A stretch of DNA of 64,000 bases from Nectonema munidae (taxonomy: Eukaryota > Nematomorpha > Nectonematoida > Nectonematidae): positions 329,501 to 393,500 of the forward strand of contig JAUIRK010000005.1 in the NCBI GenBank assembly GCA_030549495.1, read 5' to 3'. Below, piece after piece: positions 18,757-29,943 of the stretch. Under the pieces are notes generated by a model. The model ran no database searches and had not been told where the DNA came from. It saw nothing but the letters and a program-made list of their open reading frames with translations. Numbering within the stretch: the first letter of the stretch is position 1; each line of letters begins with the position of its first letter. The position numbers and the translations under genes were made by a program.

Positions 18757-20763
18757 TATATTATAATTTTTACATTTTTAAGAATCAGTTTTTTTATTTA
18801 ATCATGTTCAGCGATCCTAAGAATACTCACATTAACAGGGTCCATTGAATGAGAAGAATGAGCTAAGAGTTTAAAAGTCAGCTTAGCCATGAAAATATAT
18901 TATCACTCAAGGCCACAAGGCTTTTTTGATTCAGCTTTATTGCACACGGAAGCCTACCATCTTCTACATGGAAAAAATGGCTCACGTCGAAATAAAAGAA
19001 GTAAACACTTGACGGTATTATAATTGCGATCAATTATGTCAACCAATTTTAGAACTTAAATGTTAGAACCGAAACGTTAGAAGCATATATATTATCTAAC
19101 CATTGTTAGTAGCAACTCTTACTTATAAATAAATTAAGATTCTAGTCGAATATTGCAAATTATAGTACTTTGACACCTGTTATATGTAGAAACTTACTTT
19201 GAAAGTTTTACACAATCATTATACATGCTGAATATATTAATCAGTAAAAGATACACTCATTGCTTTTCATCTAAACCCAGACAAATAAAAACTTAAACGC
19301 GTTCATTCGCGAAGAAATTTATCATTCTTTCAGAAATACCAATGAATTTTGTCTTTCTTATCTCATTCGTAAGTTTGCTACTCCAAAAGCTCATCTCAAC
19401 CTTTCACTGGATTAGATATATTTTGGTGAGATTTCGTTTTAACGGGCCAAGTTCCGGATCAGTACATTATCGCACGTAGTGAGGAAACGACAGCGCTAAA
19501 TTGTATACGATTCCAATTTTAGAAGAATAGCCGATTCCAAACACGAAACTTCTTGATTTAAAAAAATTATTTTGTTTTCAAAAATCAAACAAACTTGCGA
19601 ATATCTATCAAGTGCTACATTTTATAGGGATATCCGATTTTTATATTAAATTTGAAACAAATGATTTTATATCGTTAAGTCATTTAAACCGCTAGCCAAA
19701 GTTGATTTTATTTTTCAAATTCGTTCTATGTGAAAAGATGGCAGATTAAAAAGATCGAATAAATACAATAATGATTAATTGGAAGAATTAACACAGGTCT
19801 AAACGAAAAAAAGCTAGGCTACATTGTTTTGAACCCTAATTGATGTGCTTTGATATTTTCTTAAACAGATTTTTTGATAATAAAAAGATCTAATTGTAAT
19901 AAAACAAACAATACAATGAAATAACATGGAGTAGAGATAACCCGCATCCATATATATATATATCAAGGTGTTAACTATACCTTATACTAGCCATCAGAGG
20001 GCCTCTTCCCTGAGGCCAGCAATGCATTTTCACACTGAAGTTTTCAAAAGATTTTTGAATGCGAGAAAAACTATTTTTTTACTTAATTAAATAAAATAGT
20101 TCGTTGTTGTTGCTATAAAAATTCGGTTATGTAAAAAAACCGTCTTAAAATTAAAAAAAATCCTAATCTGATTAAGTTTCATTTCCCAATCCCGATCTGA
20201 CGGCGCCAATCAGAAATTTATGGTTAACACGCTTCTCGATCTAATACGTCACTGTTGCAATCAATTTTGGCAGTTTATTACTTCATTGTTGCATTTAACT
20301 TCTTCTCCCTCGAAATTTCAAAATAAATGAAAGAAATAAAAAAAAAATTAAAAAAAATAATAAATTCAAAACGCCTGGACCAGAAGAAAAAACAGAAACT
20401 TTTTTTTAATAAGTGAAAATAAGATATTACTCGTGATTTTCGTATCGAAGGAACTTTGTCTCTAAGCTTGATGAAAAACTTTTTAATTGAATCTCTTCTC
20501 TTTCTTTCTAAGGCATTGTGATGTGCACGCTTTTTATGCTAAGAAAAAAATAATGTAACATTTAGCGACGCTTTAATTTAAACTTAATAAATGAAAAACG
20601 ACAAATAAATTGAAGAAAATATGAAACAGTGGTGCACATCCGTTGGGCGTTTCGACCCTCAATCATTTTGAATTTTCTCAATTCTATATCCTATTTTATA
20701 GTATTTAAAAGTCTTGTCTGGTTTGTGAGTAGAATGAAAAATCTTTCTTGATCCTTTCTTGTT
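18757..20763. other. AT-rich DNA, no gene recognised
   Basis: Two kilobases with no frame or paired ends assigned. A (TA)n run lies at about 19951-19964. Confidence 0.45.
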
Positions 20764-20767
20764 TTAA

Positions 20768-20885
20768 CCCGTTAACGCACATGTCGACTTTACAAAAATA
20801 AAATCGTCTGCGTTTATCAAAGCTCTTTAATACAAATCTTCTGCTTTACATTTGATATCGTCTGATTATTGTGGTCGTTAACGGG
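20768..20885. mobile_element. TTAA MITE (copy F, CGTTAACG-end subfamily)
   Basis: A 118-bp element with TTAA on both sides (20764-20767, 20886-20889). Ends are CCCGTTAACGCACATG and the inverse of CCCGTTAACGACCAC. The boxes TCGTCTGC, TCTTCTGC and TCGTCTGA are separated by exactly 25 and 13 bp. Confidence 0.88.
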
Positions 20886-20889
20886 TTAA

Positions 20890-21714
20890 GAAGTCTTAGA
20901 ACGAATTTTTTAAATCTAATTTTTTCAACGCTCGCATTAAATGTCTTTCTGCACTTACTCCAAATACGTACTCAATTTATCCGCAAATTTTAAATATATA
21001 CTTAGGAAATAAAAATTGAGTAAAGCGAATTCGAAAAATTGTAAACAATGAACTAGATTGTTTTGTTATTTGACTTTATATTAATTTTCATGCTGATATA
21101 GAGAATCTTCTCTACTTTTAAAAATTTTTATTTAACGCCATCTATATTTTAAATGATTCCATAAATCGAAATGTACGTATTTGGTAAAAGATACTCAAAA
21201 TCATTTATAAAACTTGATTCAAATTCAGCTTTCCTATATTTTTAAGTTAACTATATCATAAAAATTGAGTTTTTTTGCTTCATATTTTGAGAAAAACTGA
21301 TTTTTATGTCAGACAATGAGAGAAAATGAGGTATTCCTCTCTCTCAACCAAAAGTTTTATTTATATCGTCAACTCTGCCAAGCAGCTCATAGCTCCTTTA
21401 TCTATGATGTATATAATTCAATATTTATCTACCAGTTGTTTATCCATGGCTTATTTCAAAACAATCCATCTCAGTTTACATTTTTCATTTCTATCTGCGT
21501 TTGCTTTCTTATTTTATTTTCAACTCAAGCCAATATTCAATCATAGTTATTGATTCCATTAATTTATAGTTTCATTGCATACAATTCTGCTTTCTTCACT
21601 CGTATGGTTTTTTTCTCGTTTGATCTCGTTCGCTTTCCCATTGCGGTTTCTTTCTCCTGTTTTTCTTTCTTTCGTTTTCCCTCATTGTTTTTCCTCTTTT
21701 CAAAATTGTGTATG
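20890..21714. other. AT-rich DNA, no gene recognised
   Basis: Overlapping frames near 21316-21553 are hydrophobic and unassigned. The word TTAACGCCATCTATA occurs at about 21132 and, one base different in context, at about 22570, on either side of the piggyBac relic. Confidence 0.4.
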
Positions 21715-22445
21715 AGTTCTTCTGCTTCCTCCTCATCTGTTGATGCGAGTTTCTCCGACTCTGACTCTGATGTAAGTTCTTCTTCAAGTTCTGAATCCTA
21801 ATGTTCAGAGACTACAGAAGTTATTGACAAGCGCCTGACAAGACTATCTTTTCATGGGAATCAAGTTCTTCAATCTTTGGCAGAACTCCTAGGACAAATA
21901 TAAGAAACACTTTAAGAGATCCACTTGGCCATAAGGAATTTTTTTTTAATTGTTCTTTGACGTCAATTTGATCACATATATTTATGAGATGACTTTGAAC
22001 TCGTAAGTTTTTTCTTTTTAATTATTTTATGTAGTAAGACTAAATATTTTAGGTCTCATAAGCCTAAACACTTGAATTTAAAGACGTTTAATCAAAATTT
22101 TCAGATCTTTCATTTGCTTTCATAATTTTCTTCATTACTCTATGTTGGGCAAAACGGTGACCAGAAGGTTAAAATATCAGATCTTTTTTCTTCTCATGGA
22201 AATCCCTTTTTAAGAGCGTGCATAGGCAGAAATATGTTTACACTTATACATATTTTCATATACAAATTAAGTTTTTATTATCTTTTTATGGATATAAAGA
22301 TGATACAAATGAAGAATCAAGTTTAAAAAGAGGGGCTTGCTATATATGTTTGAGTAAAAGAAATAAAACAACAAGAACTTGTTCTAAGTGTTCTCGCTTC
22401 ATCTGCAAGAACCATTCAAAAACTGCCTGCTCAAGCTGTATATGA
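21715..22445 (+). pseudogene. piggyBac transposase relic, internally deleted
   Basis: Three parts in the right order are visible on the plus strand. First is a Ser/Asp-rich acidic stretch (SFSDSDSDVSSSSSSES, about 21745-21800), typical of piggyBac N-termini. Second, at about 21870-22010, is a block with RTPRTNIRNTLRDPLGHKEF followed by FFDVNLITYIYEMT in another frame. It resembles the start of the transposase fold ('P..R.....P..F..LFF.DE.I..I...TN'). Third is the C-terminal cysteine-rich finger (22320-22442): CYICLSKRNKTTRTC, CSRFICKNH, CSSCI. The catalytic DDD core is absent. Frames shift between the first two parts. No CCC...GGG ends were found next to it. Confidence 0.65.
22320..22445 (+). 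pseudogene. piggyBac C-terminal Cys-rich finger
   Basis: The stretch keeps paired zinc ligands, CxxC, CxxC, CxxH and CxxC, ending at a TGA four codons after the last Cys pair region. In piggyBac this domain binds the element's ends. The frame is open from 22218 to the stop, the longest intact part of the relic. Confidence 0.68.
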
Positions 22446-22929
22446 AAAGTTTTTTTTATTACTCTTTTATTAAAAATAAATAAAATTTAATTCTATTTTT
22501 TTACTTAGTTTCTAATAAAAAATTTTTTCAAAGGTTCATATTTTAAAGTGCTCGTATACAGTATTAGATTAACGCCATCTATAATTTTCGTGTTAGTTTA
22601 ATCGATCCACTGGTTGCTTTTGGAAATTTACGTTTACTTCATATGGTTTTCGTTCATCGAAAGTTTTTTATAAAATGCACTTCGTTGAATTAGTAATGCG
22701 AATTTGAGATATATTCGATCAGAGGCAGTAATGTAGCCAGTAATTTGAACAAGAGCCAATACATTTTTCAGCGGGGCAAATATTCTTTATAGTACATATA
22801 TTCTTTATAATTTTAAGCTAAAAGCTTTATCTCTATTGATTACTGTAACTGTGGTAATTCATATTTTAAACTTATCAGGTATGGTTTTCATTATTAAGGC
22901 TTAGCGAAGAATAACGCAATTGGTACCAA

Positions 22930-23650
22930 TTACAACCGATGAATTTTGTCTACTGAAAACAAAAATGACAACAAGGAATTGCCAGAAGGGAGGGCTTAAT
23001 ACCAAGTGAGTGCTATAAAAAATTGTCCACATTGTCAAATATTCCTCTTGCTATTATCTTACTGCTAAGAGTTTCGCAAAATAAAAATTTGTCAACCAGG
23101 TATTTATCATATACATGTTCTACGCAAGTGTAAGGCTGGACTTTGCCGCATATGACGTTTAAACATAGTTCAAAAAAGTTGAAAATCGAATTCCGAATCA
23201 ATAAAACCCCTGAGACATTATGTCATCAGACATATCTCATAGTAGTCTTCTAACGGTATCGTTTGACAGGAAGACATGCTTTAACTTTACAAGTTATGAA
23301 CTTTTTAACACATTTAATATATTTTTGCAGCAAGGTAATATCAACTGTTCTCCTAGGTTCTGAGACTTTTTAACAACAGTTATTTTTTGAAACTTTATAG
23401 AAGGCATTCAATCTATACTTAATATTTAGCAAAAACATTTCTGTTATTAAACCTGAATTTATGCAATCTCAGCTTAATGTTTAAATTGCCAATAGATTTG
23501 TTTACTGAACTCCTGTGCTTCCTTTTCAATTGTTGTTTTAACTTGACGGGCTTTAGAAAACTGGATGCTAACACTTCTGAACACAAAAGAAACTTAGAGT
23601 CTTCTTCCCCACTATACGTTATAACAGAAAACCAAATTTTAAGCATGATT
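22930..23650 (-). pseudogene. ZBED5/SCAND3-like hAT transposase relic (N-terminal and middle)
   Basis: On the minus strand, 23646-23500 encodes a degenerate BED-type zinc finger: FLLCSEVLASSFLKPVKLK, then QQLKRKH. The family reads 'CVVCGE.LAN.SMKPAKLKRHLETKH'; here the first Cys is lost. At 23201-23010 the frame LVDKFLFCETLSSKIIARG and IFDNVDNFL matches the family's 'EELLFCE.L...T....IF..V..FF' block just before the catalytic region. The order and spacing fit one decayed gene. A stop follows DNFL and the rest to 22930 is only weakly similar. This is a different copy from those at 16290 and 17100. Confidence 0.7.
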
Positions 23651-25905
23651 CGTCACATTTCATTTTTTAAGCCATTAAGAAATTGTCAAAAATTGCAAAT
23701 GTCCCAATATAGATGCAATTTGCTGAGCAAAACAATCCACTGAGTGACCCGTTCTCAGTCCCCGTAAAACTGTTTTACGATCTTCTAGACTAGAACAACT
23801 GACCCAGAAAGTAGTGATGCAATGAGAATTACAAACAAGGTAAATTGATTTAATAAAGTCCGTGTAATTATCTGTAGTTATGGTGAGATTCGGAGTTTAT
23901 AGTGTAATTGTAATGTCGGTAATAATGGTAAAGTGTTCATTAGCCAAAAATTATTTTATAATACATTTTTAAAATTGTAAAAAAAGTTCGTCCACCCCTA
24001 AAAATTTGAGTTATGTACATATATGAAGTTTCTTGTAAAAAAAATATAAATTTTTTAATGTTTTTGGGACCTCATTTTGAGATAATTAATGAATATTTTT
24101 TAGTCATAAATAGGCCTATACCACTTAATAGAAAGTCTTATGAAAAACTATATGTGCAATAAGAAAGGTTTTGTATATAGGGATTATAGCAGAAAGTTAA
24201 TTATCAAGATTTTCTACTGACTTATTTGATAACTCCAAAATAGAGGTTATGAAAATTTAATTGCAAATTTTAATAGTTATTATTTCTTTAATCATTTTTT
24301 AATGACTTTTCGAGATGAATGTCGACGAAGGCTTATTTAAAATTGTTTAACACCAAATGGATTATGAAATAATCACATCATTTCCAAACCCACAATTAAG
24401 TAATAAAATCAATAGATCGAAATTTTAAATTACATTATCAAATTATTAATTAATATAAATTAATTATAATAAATATAATATTTAATACAAAAAAAATACG
24501 CTATTTTCCATTTTTGCACAAGAAGAAATGTTTAATTATAAATTATAAAAAAATACAAAATTTAATTTATTTCCATAAAAATAAGTAAAAAAAGTAAATG
24601 TATATTACTTACATTATTTTCTTTTCTATTTATCAAATTTATGAATTATTTTCACCATTTCAACGTTATTTTTTAACAAATATCTACACTTTATGTGTGA
24701 ATGGGAATCGATAAATAAATTTCAGTTTCAAGTTCATTGATCGATGAAGAAATCATCCCTTCTGTACCTGATTGAACACTACAGTGCAACATCTAAAGTG
24801 CTGGAAAAAGCATTTTCTTAGTACACAGTCTATACACAGATGTAAATTTTTTAAGAATTATTTATGGTATCATTAGAAAGCAATTTTTGTGTGTGAACAT
24901 AGGTATAATTATATTCAAAAAAACCACTCAATCTTTCGATATTCGCTTTTTTGTGAAGTTAACCGATTTCTTTGTTTCAAAGGATAACCCAAAATCAAAC
25001 TCGACCATTTTTATTGTTGTTTTTATTCCTATAAACATTAATGGTATAAAAAATTTTCATATATACTTTAACTTATCAAAAAAGACAGTATTTATAATAT
25101 AAAACGATGCTTTTATTTTTATCAGTGGGTGTCAAAATCTCCTTTAGTAACTCTATCAATGATTTAAAAATAGATACAAAACCTTAATTAAAGAAAAAGG
25201 TATTTTTAAACATTAAGTGGTAAAAAAAGTAAATTTATTGAAAAATTGACTACTTTCATATTTTAAAGGTCAGCTAAAGTTAATATTTCTTTTGAATATT
25301 TATAGGAAAACTTGATGGATTATTATGGTTTTTTGTGCTTTATAATTTTTTACATTAGAAATAATTTAGGTAGGTCAACATAAAACTTCATTTTTTGAAT
25401 CTAGCGCCTAGGGGCGCCATTTCATTGCCTAATCAACAAATTTAGAGGGTGGGACTTGGAGATGTAAAAAAATTCCCTTTCCAAGGTTTCCACAAAGACA
25501 ACTGAGGAAACTTCAAGAAGAGTAATGTAGCTGGGATAAACTCCCAGGTTCTATTTTGCCCTAGTAATTTAAACTTTGCCTTTCTCCCACCTCTAATAAT
25601 TTCCTAAAAGTAAGAATGCTAAGCTTGTATTCAAAAATATGTATGATGATTGCAATATAGTTTGTAATATATTATCATTCGACATACAATAACAGTGCAT
25701 GATTCATGTTGTTTGCTATACAACGTGCTGGAAATTTATAATAAGTTAAGGAAATATAACAATAATGACAAATAATAATTTCCTCATCTTTCTTTCTTTC
25801 AATAAATTACAGATTATGAAAATGGTTTCAAAAGGAAGGCACCTTAACAAATCCTTTCCAAGATTTTTTACAAATGGGTATGTTTTTTGAAGTTTCAAGT
25901 ATATT
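23651..25905. other. very AT-rich DNA, no gene recognised
   Basis: The part around 24420-24620 is almost pure A/T. A short palindrome GGCGCCCCTAGGCGC (inverse read) lies near 25405. No frame of interest. Confidence 0.5.
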
Positions 25906-26046
25906 AGAAGAAGAAGAAGAAGAAGAAGAAATTTTTATTATTAGAAAACAAAATATGAAAAACTATTGACAATAAAAAAAAAAAAAAAATCACAACATAT
26001 GGCCCATCACCACAAGAGAAGAAAAAGGAAGGAAAGGCACTTCATC
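25906..26046 (-). mobile_element. solo LINE 3' end (same family as 26740-30960)
   Basis: About 140 bp, nearly identical to 26740-26880. A (GAA)n run, then AATTTTTATTATTAGAAAAC, then an A run, then CACAACATATGGCCCATCAC, ending at CACTTCATC. Similarity stops abruptly there. On the minus strand this is a LINE 3' UTR with a (TTC)n tail, so it is a severely 5'-truncated copy. Confidence 0.8.
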
Positions 26047-26739
26047 AGGAAGATTTGAACAGTGAACTTCAAATTCAAAAATATCTTTAGAGTAAATTTC
26101 CTTTAAATGCGATATGTTATTCTAACTTTTTTCTTTGAAATAAAGCTTAAATTCTTCTTCACTATCTTGATTTTTAAAATTTTTAGTAAGTAGTCAAAAT
26201 TTGCAAGAATAAAAGCTCTATCCAAATCTGTTAGATAATTGTGAGAAAAAAACAATTTACTCATATTCTTCAATAATTTTCGATAATTCGGTGAGTGGAT
26301 AGAAAATCGGATGATCAGAACAAACCAACTTTTACAAGTATTCTCTGAATAACAGATTTTAGGATGATGACGTCTAAACATAAATAATAGGGGTATCTCT
26401 AAACAGTGGGCACACATGGGCACAAGCAAAATAAACTAAAAATTTATATAATTTTTAGTTTATATACTTCCTTATTCAATAAAATACATATTACAGTTGT
26501 CTTAGTTTAAATTTTTCATAGAATTAAAAATTTTGGTAGATAAAAAATATTTTAAACTCTTTTTTTTCTTAACTACTCTTTTCGTCTTAATCAAAAAGGG
26601 GGTTTAAATTTGAAATTTAAATTTAAAGGTCACCAATAACTTTAAAATGCTTTATGGATTTAAAAATTTTTCTCTTTTGTTTTATGTTTGATTAGAATTT
26701 TCTTCCCTATAGATTAAAAGAATCAAGTATTTTTTTAAT
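26047..26739. other. between two LINE 3' ends; one unassigned ORF
   Basis: A 108-codon minus-strand frame (26429-26103) starts MLVPMCAHCLEIPLLF. It contains no recognisable domain and its Lys/Ile/Phe-rich second half fits translated AT-rich DNA. It could be part of an unrecognised element; I do not call it a gene. Confidence 0.35.
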
Positions 26740-27053
26740 AGAAGAAGAAGAGAGAAGAAGAAGAAATTTTTATTATTAGAAAACAAAATATGAAAAACTA
26801 TTGACAATAAAAAAATAAAAAATCACAACATATGGCCCATCACCACAAGAGAAGAAAAAGGAAGGAAAGGCACTTCATCGTGATTTCAATAACTCATGTG
26901 AGATGGACATATCAATACGGTGAAGAATAAAAAGATACAATAAAAAAAAATATATGTAAACAATAGTGTATTATGTATATATATATTTATTTGTTTATAT
27001 TTATTTGAATATAAAACATAAATTTGTGAAATGTGATTGTATTAGGAACACCT

Positions 27054-28785
27054 TCAAGTAAAAAACAAAGCTTGCGAAGAAGTTTTGAATCCCTTACGAT
27101 TTTGCAGATCAAGCTTGGGAAGAAAGAAATTCACAAGGAAAAACGTTCTAAGAAGTATTGAACGAAAGAGAGATTTTTCACTGACTTCAGGAATATGGAA
27201 GAGAAGGTTGGAGCGAGTGAAGTAGCCATGTGTGGAATTGTTTTGTATGAACAGAGAATTTAGAAATCCATTTTGGTAACACGATTTATAAAAAAAATTT
27301 AAATGAGATAAAACATTGATATCAAAAATACTAATACTGGAAAGATAGTCATTCGTATTATTAGAACTGTTAATAAACTGCAAGAATTTACCTTGGTATA
27401 AATGTAATTTTCTTAACATCGTTAAACAAGAAGAGCCCCATATAAGATTGCAATACAGGAAGTGTGGATATATGAACGCATAGTAAAGTAGTTTTTTACA
27501 TAGGAAAGTGAGACAATTATCTATTTTACGAAAATCCCAAGAAGTCGAGACACTTTTAAATGTAACAAAGAAATATGCTTATACCATGAAAGATTGCTAG
27601 TTAAAGTTACTCCTAAAAAAGTAAAACAATCTACCTTACTTAATTTCAATCCTTCGAGTGTTATATTGAAATTTATGTCAAGTGATCTTTTAGAGAAAAT
27701 CATATAGACATATTTTCTCAAATTGAGGGAAAGCATGTTATGATGACACCAATTACAAATTGATTTTAAACAAGAGTTACTAATAATAGAAACTGTTGAA
27801 ATATCATTAAAATTTAAAGACATGACCGCATCATCAGCATACATAATTAAGGAAGCGCGATTATCTAGAACAAAGAAGATATCATTAATAAACAGAAGGA
27901 AAAGTAGGGGTCCGAGGATTGACCCTTGAGGGACACCTTTTTCCACAAACTTGACCTCTGATTTTCCATTGAGAGAAACAAAAAACGTTCGTTTATATAA
28001 AAAACTATTAAGCCATATTAAAAGAGGGCCGCGTATACCTAATTTAAACAATTTATAGCTGAGCAGTTGATGATTAACGTTATCGAAAGTTTTAGCTAAA
28101 TCAAGAAATACAACCAAACTAAACTTTTTAGCATAAAAATGACTAGAAATGGAGCTAAGTAGAGATAAAACAGCATCTTCAGTTGATTTATATTTTTGAA
28201 AACCGAATTGATTCGGATTGATAACTCTATGCTTGTCTAAAAAAGATATAATTCTACTTAAAATGATTTTCTCGAATATCTTGGAGAAGTTCGACAAAAT
28301 TGAAATCGGTCGATAACTATCCAATGAATTAGCAGGCTTTCTATTCTTCAAAACAGGAATAATGCTCGCTAATTTAAAATCTTGAGGAAATTCTCCCATT
28401 GCAATCGATAAGTTAAATATGTGAGAAAGAGCAAAATGAATACTAGGAAGAATATCTATTATATGGCAAATAGTCAACTCATCATCACCACATGACCTTT
28501 TATTTGATAAAGAAGCTATTGCAGTCACTATATCGTTATAGTTAATTTCGTGCAAATATAAAGTAGATGAATTAAGTATGATAGTCTTATCGATGAAGTT
28601 ATAAGAAGAAGTGTTGATATTAATCTCAGAAGTAATGGCAAAATGATTAGCAAATTCATCACTACTGAAAAGAGCATTACACGAATTTTTATTATAGGGT
28701 TTTAAAATCTTATTTAATGTGTTCCATATAGTATTTTTTTTACAAGAAGAAAAATAGTTATAGTAATATGCCGATTTAGCCCTTA
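27054..28785 (-). CDS. LINE ORF2, reverse transcriptase and C-terminal region (broken)
   Basis: The frame from about 28785 to 27521 holds the RT. It has finger motifs YRPISILSNFSKIFE and NQFGFQKYKSTEDAVL, motif A FLDLAKTFDNV with its catalytic Asp, motif B GVPQGSILGPLLFLLFINDI and motif C MYADDAV. A thumb segment includes NMLSLNLRK and FTFLGVTLTSNLSWYKHI. A frameshift just before 27521 moves the C-terminal region (27419-27054) to another frame. That region carries HGYFTRSNLLFHIPE and FLVNFFLPKL, resembling the family's 'H.Y.TR......P' and 'GP..WN.LP' blocks. The enzyme would prime reverse transcription of its own RNA at a nick. The conserved AF of motif A is TF here. Confidence 0.87.
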
Positions 28786-29943
28786 AATTTCAATCTTATA
28801 CTGCTTCAAAACATTTTTATATTTAGCACAGTTCAAAGGACTAGGATTGAGAAGCTTTACCCTATAATATTTGACTTTCAATTTCCTAAGAGAATTTAGA
28901 AATGGGGAATACCATGGTTTACTGTCATTTTTCACTTTGAACTTTACAAATGGGAAACTAAGAGTGAATGATTTCTTCAAGAGATCGATGAAAATATTGT
29001 ATGCATTATTCGGATTTTTAGCTTCAAAAACTGGCTCAAAATTGATTTGTGCTACACTGGAAATAAAAGATAAGCGCTGTTTAAGGCCAAAACTTTTTTT
29101 GAACGAGTAAAAAGACTTAGTTGGATTCTTAAAGAAATCATCAATGAAAATACAATTGGGGAAATGGTCAGAGATATTACTGATAACATTATAAGAGTAA
29201 TATGGTAAGTTAAAATTTATAAAAATGTTGTCAATTAATGAACAGGAAGAGGAGGTAAGACGAGTACCTTTAGTTATGGTAGGGAAAAAGCCAAACTGAT
29301 GAAAAATATTGATAAAATCCAAGTTATCTGAATTTTTATCAAAATCAAACAAATTGATGTTGAAATCCCCGCAAATGATTGAAAATTTAGAGAAAGAGTG
29401 TTTATTAAAAATACTTGATAAATAGTTGTTGAATATAAAAATATCGGTGTTAGGAGGTCTGTATACAGACAACAAGTTGAGAAGTTTATCTTCCATTTGA
29501 AAACTAAGTAATAAGGAATCAAAAAAATTATTTGAGCAAGACAGGTTTTTGATGGAGACTAAGTTAAAAGTGGCTAAGAAAAAGACACCTACACCACCTC
29601 CACGTTTCTTCCTCTCATGAAAATAAAATTTATAACCAGGAAGTTCAAAAGATTGAGAGCCCAATTGCCATATTTCACTTAGAACAATAAAGTGAAATTT
29701 AAACTCGGAAGAACTAATAACATTGAAAAAGGAATCAAAGTTGGACTTTAGACTACGAATATTAAAATACATCAGTTTCAGGTTTTTAAAGGAGATTTCA
29801 AAGTTACAGGAAAGAAAATCTTTTTGATGAATATTTTGTGTGGATGCCCTAGATTCCGCTTCAAAATTATCAAAAAAGTTTGTATCATGTAAATCAAGAG
29901 GCAAAAAAGTTGAATCTTTACTAAGATTCTTCAAATCAATCAT
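28783..29943 (-). CDS. LINE ORF2, AP-like endonuclease domain
   Basis: ORF2 starts at ATG 29943 and stays open for 386 codons. The endonuclease core has its metal and catalytic residues: Asn in YFNIRSL (about residue 61), Glu in VLSEIW (90), Tyr in VYRPP (161), Asp/Asn in CGDFNINL (193-195), Asp in SLIDNIF (about 238) and the SDH triad in ISDHFP (258-260). GGGVGVFF (115-122) is the usual glycine-rich strand. The frame ends KQYKIEI and a TAA near 28785. The next part continues in another frame as RAKSAYYYNYF, so a single small indel split endonuclease from RT. The start overlaps the end of ORF1 by 8 nt. Confidence 0.87.
   Translation of the reverse strand: MIDLKNLSKDSTFLPLDLHDTNFFDNFEAESRASTQNIHQKDFLSCNFEISFKNLKLMYFNIRSLKSNFDSFFNVISSSEFKFHFIVLSEIWQLGSQSFELPGYKFYFHERKKRGGGVGVFFLATFNLVSIKNLSCSNNFFDSLLLSFQMEDKLLNLLSVYRPPNTDIFIFNNYLSSIFNKHSFSKFSIICGDFNINLFDFDKNSDNLDFINIFHQFGFFPTITKGTRLTSSSCSLIDNIFINFNLPYYSYNVISNISDHFPNCIFIDDFFKNPTKSFYSFKKSFGLKQRLSFISSVAQINFEPVFEAKNPNNAYNIFIDLLKKSFTLSFPFVKFKVKNDSKPWYSPFLNSLRKLKVKYYRVKLLNPSPLNCAKYKNVLKQYKIEI

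Noticed and set aside
21550-21801. Secreted or membrane protein with Ser-rich tail
   Set aside because: The upstream hydrophobic part is T-rich DNA in translation; the Ser/Asp tail fits the N-terminus of the piggyBac relic.
26103-26429. 108-codon minus-strand frame as a gene
   Set aside because: No domain, AT-driven composition in its second half, and it lies between two LINE 3' ends.
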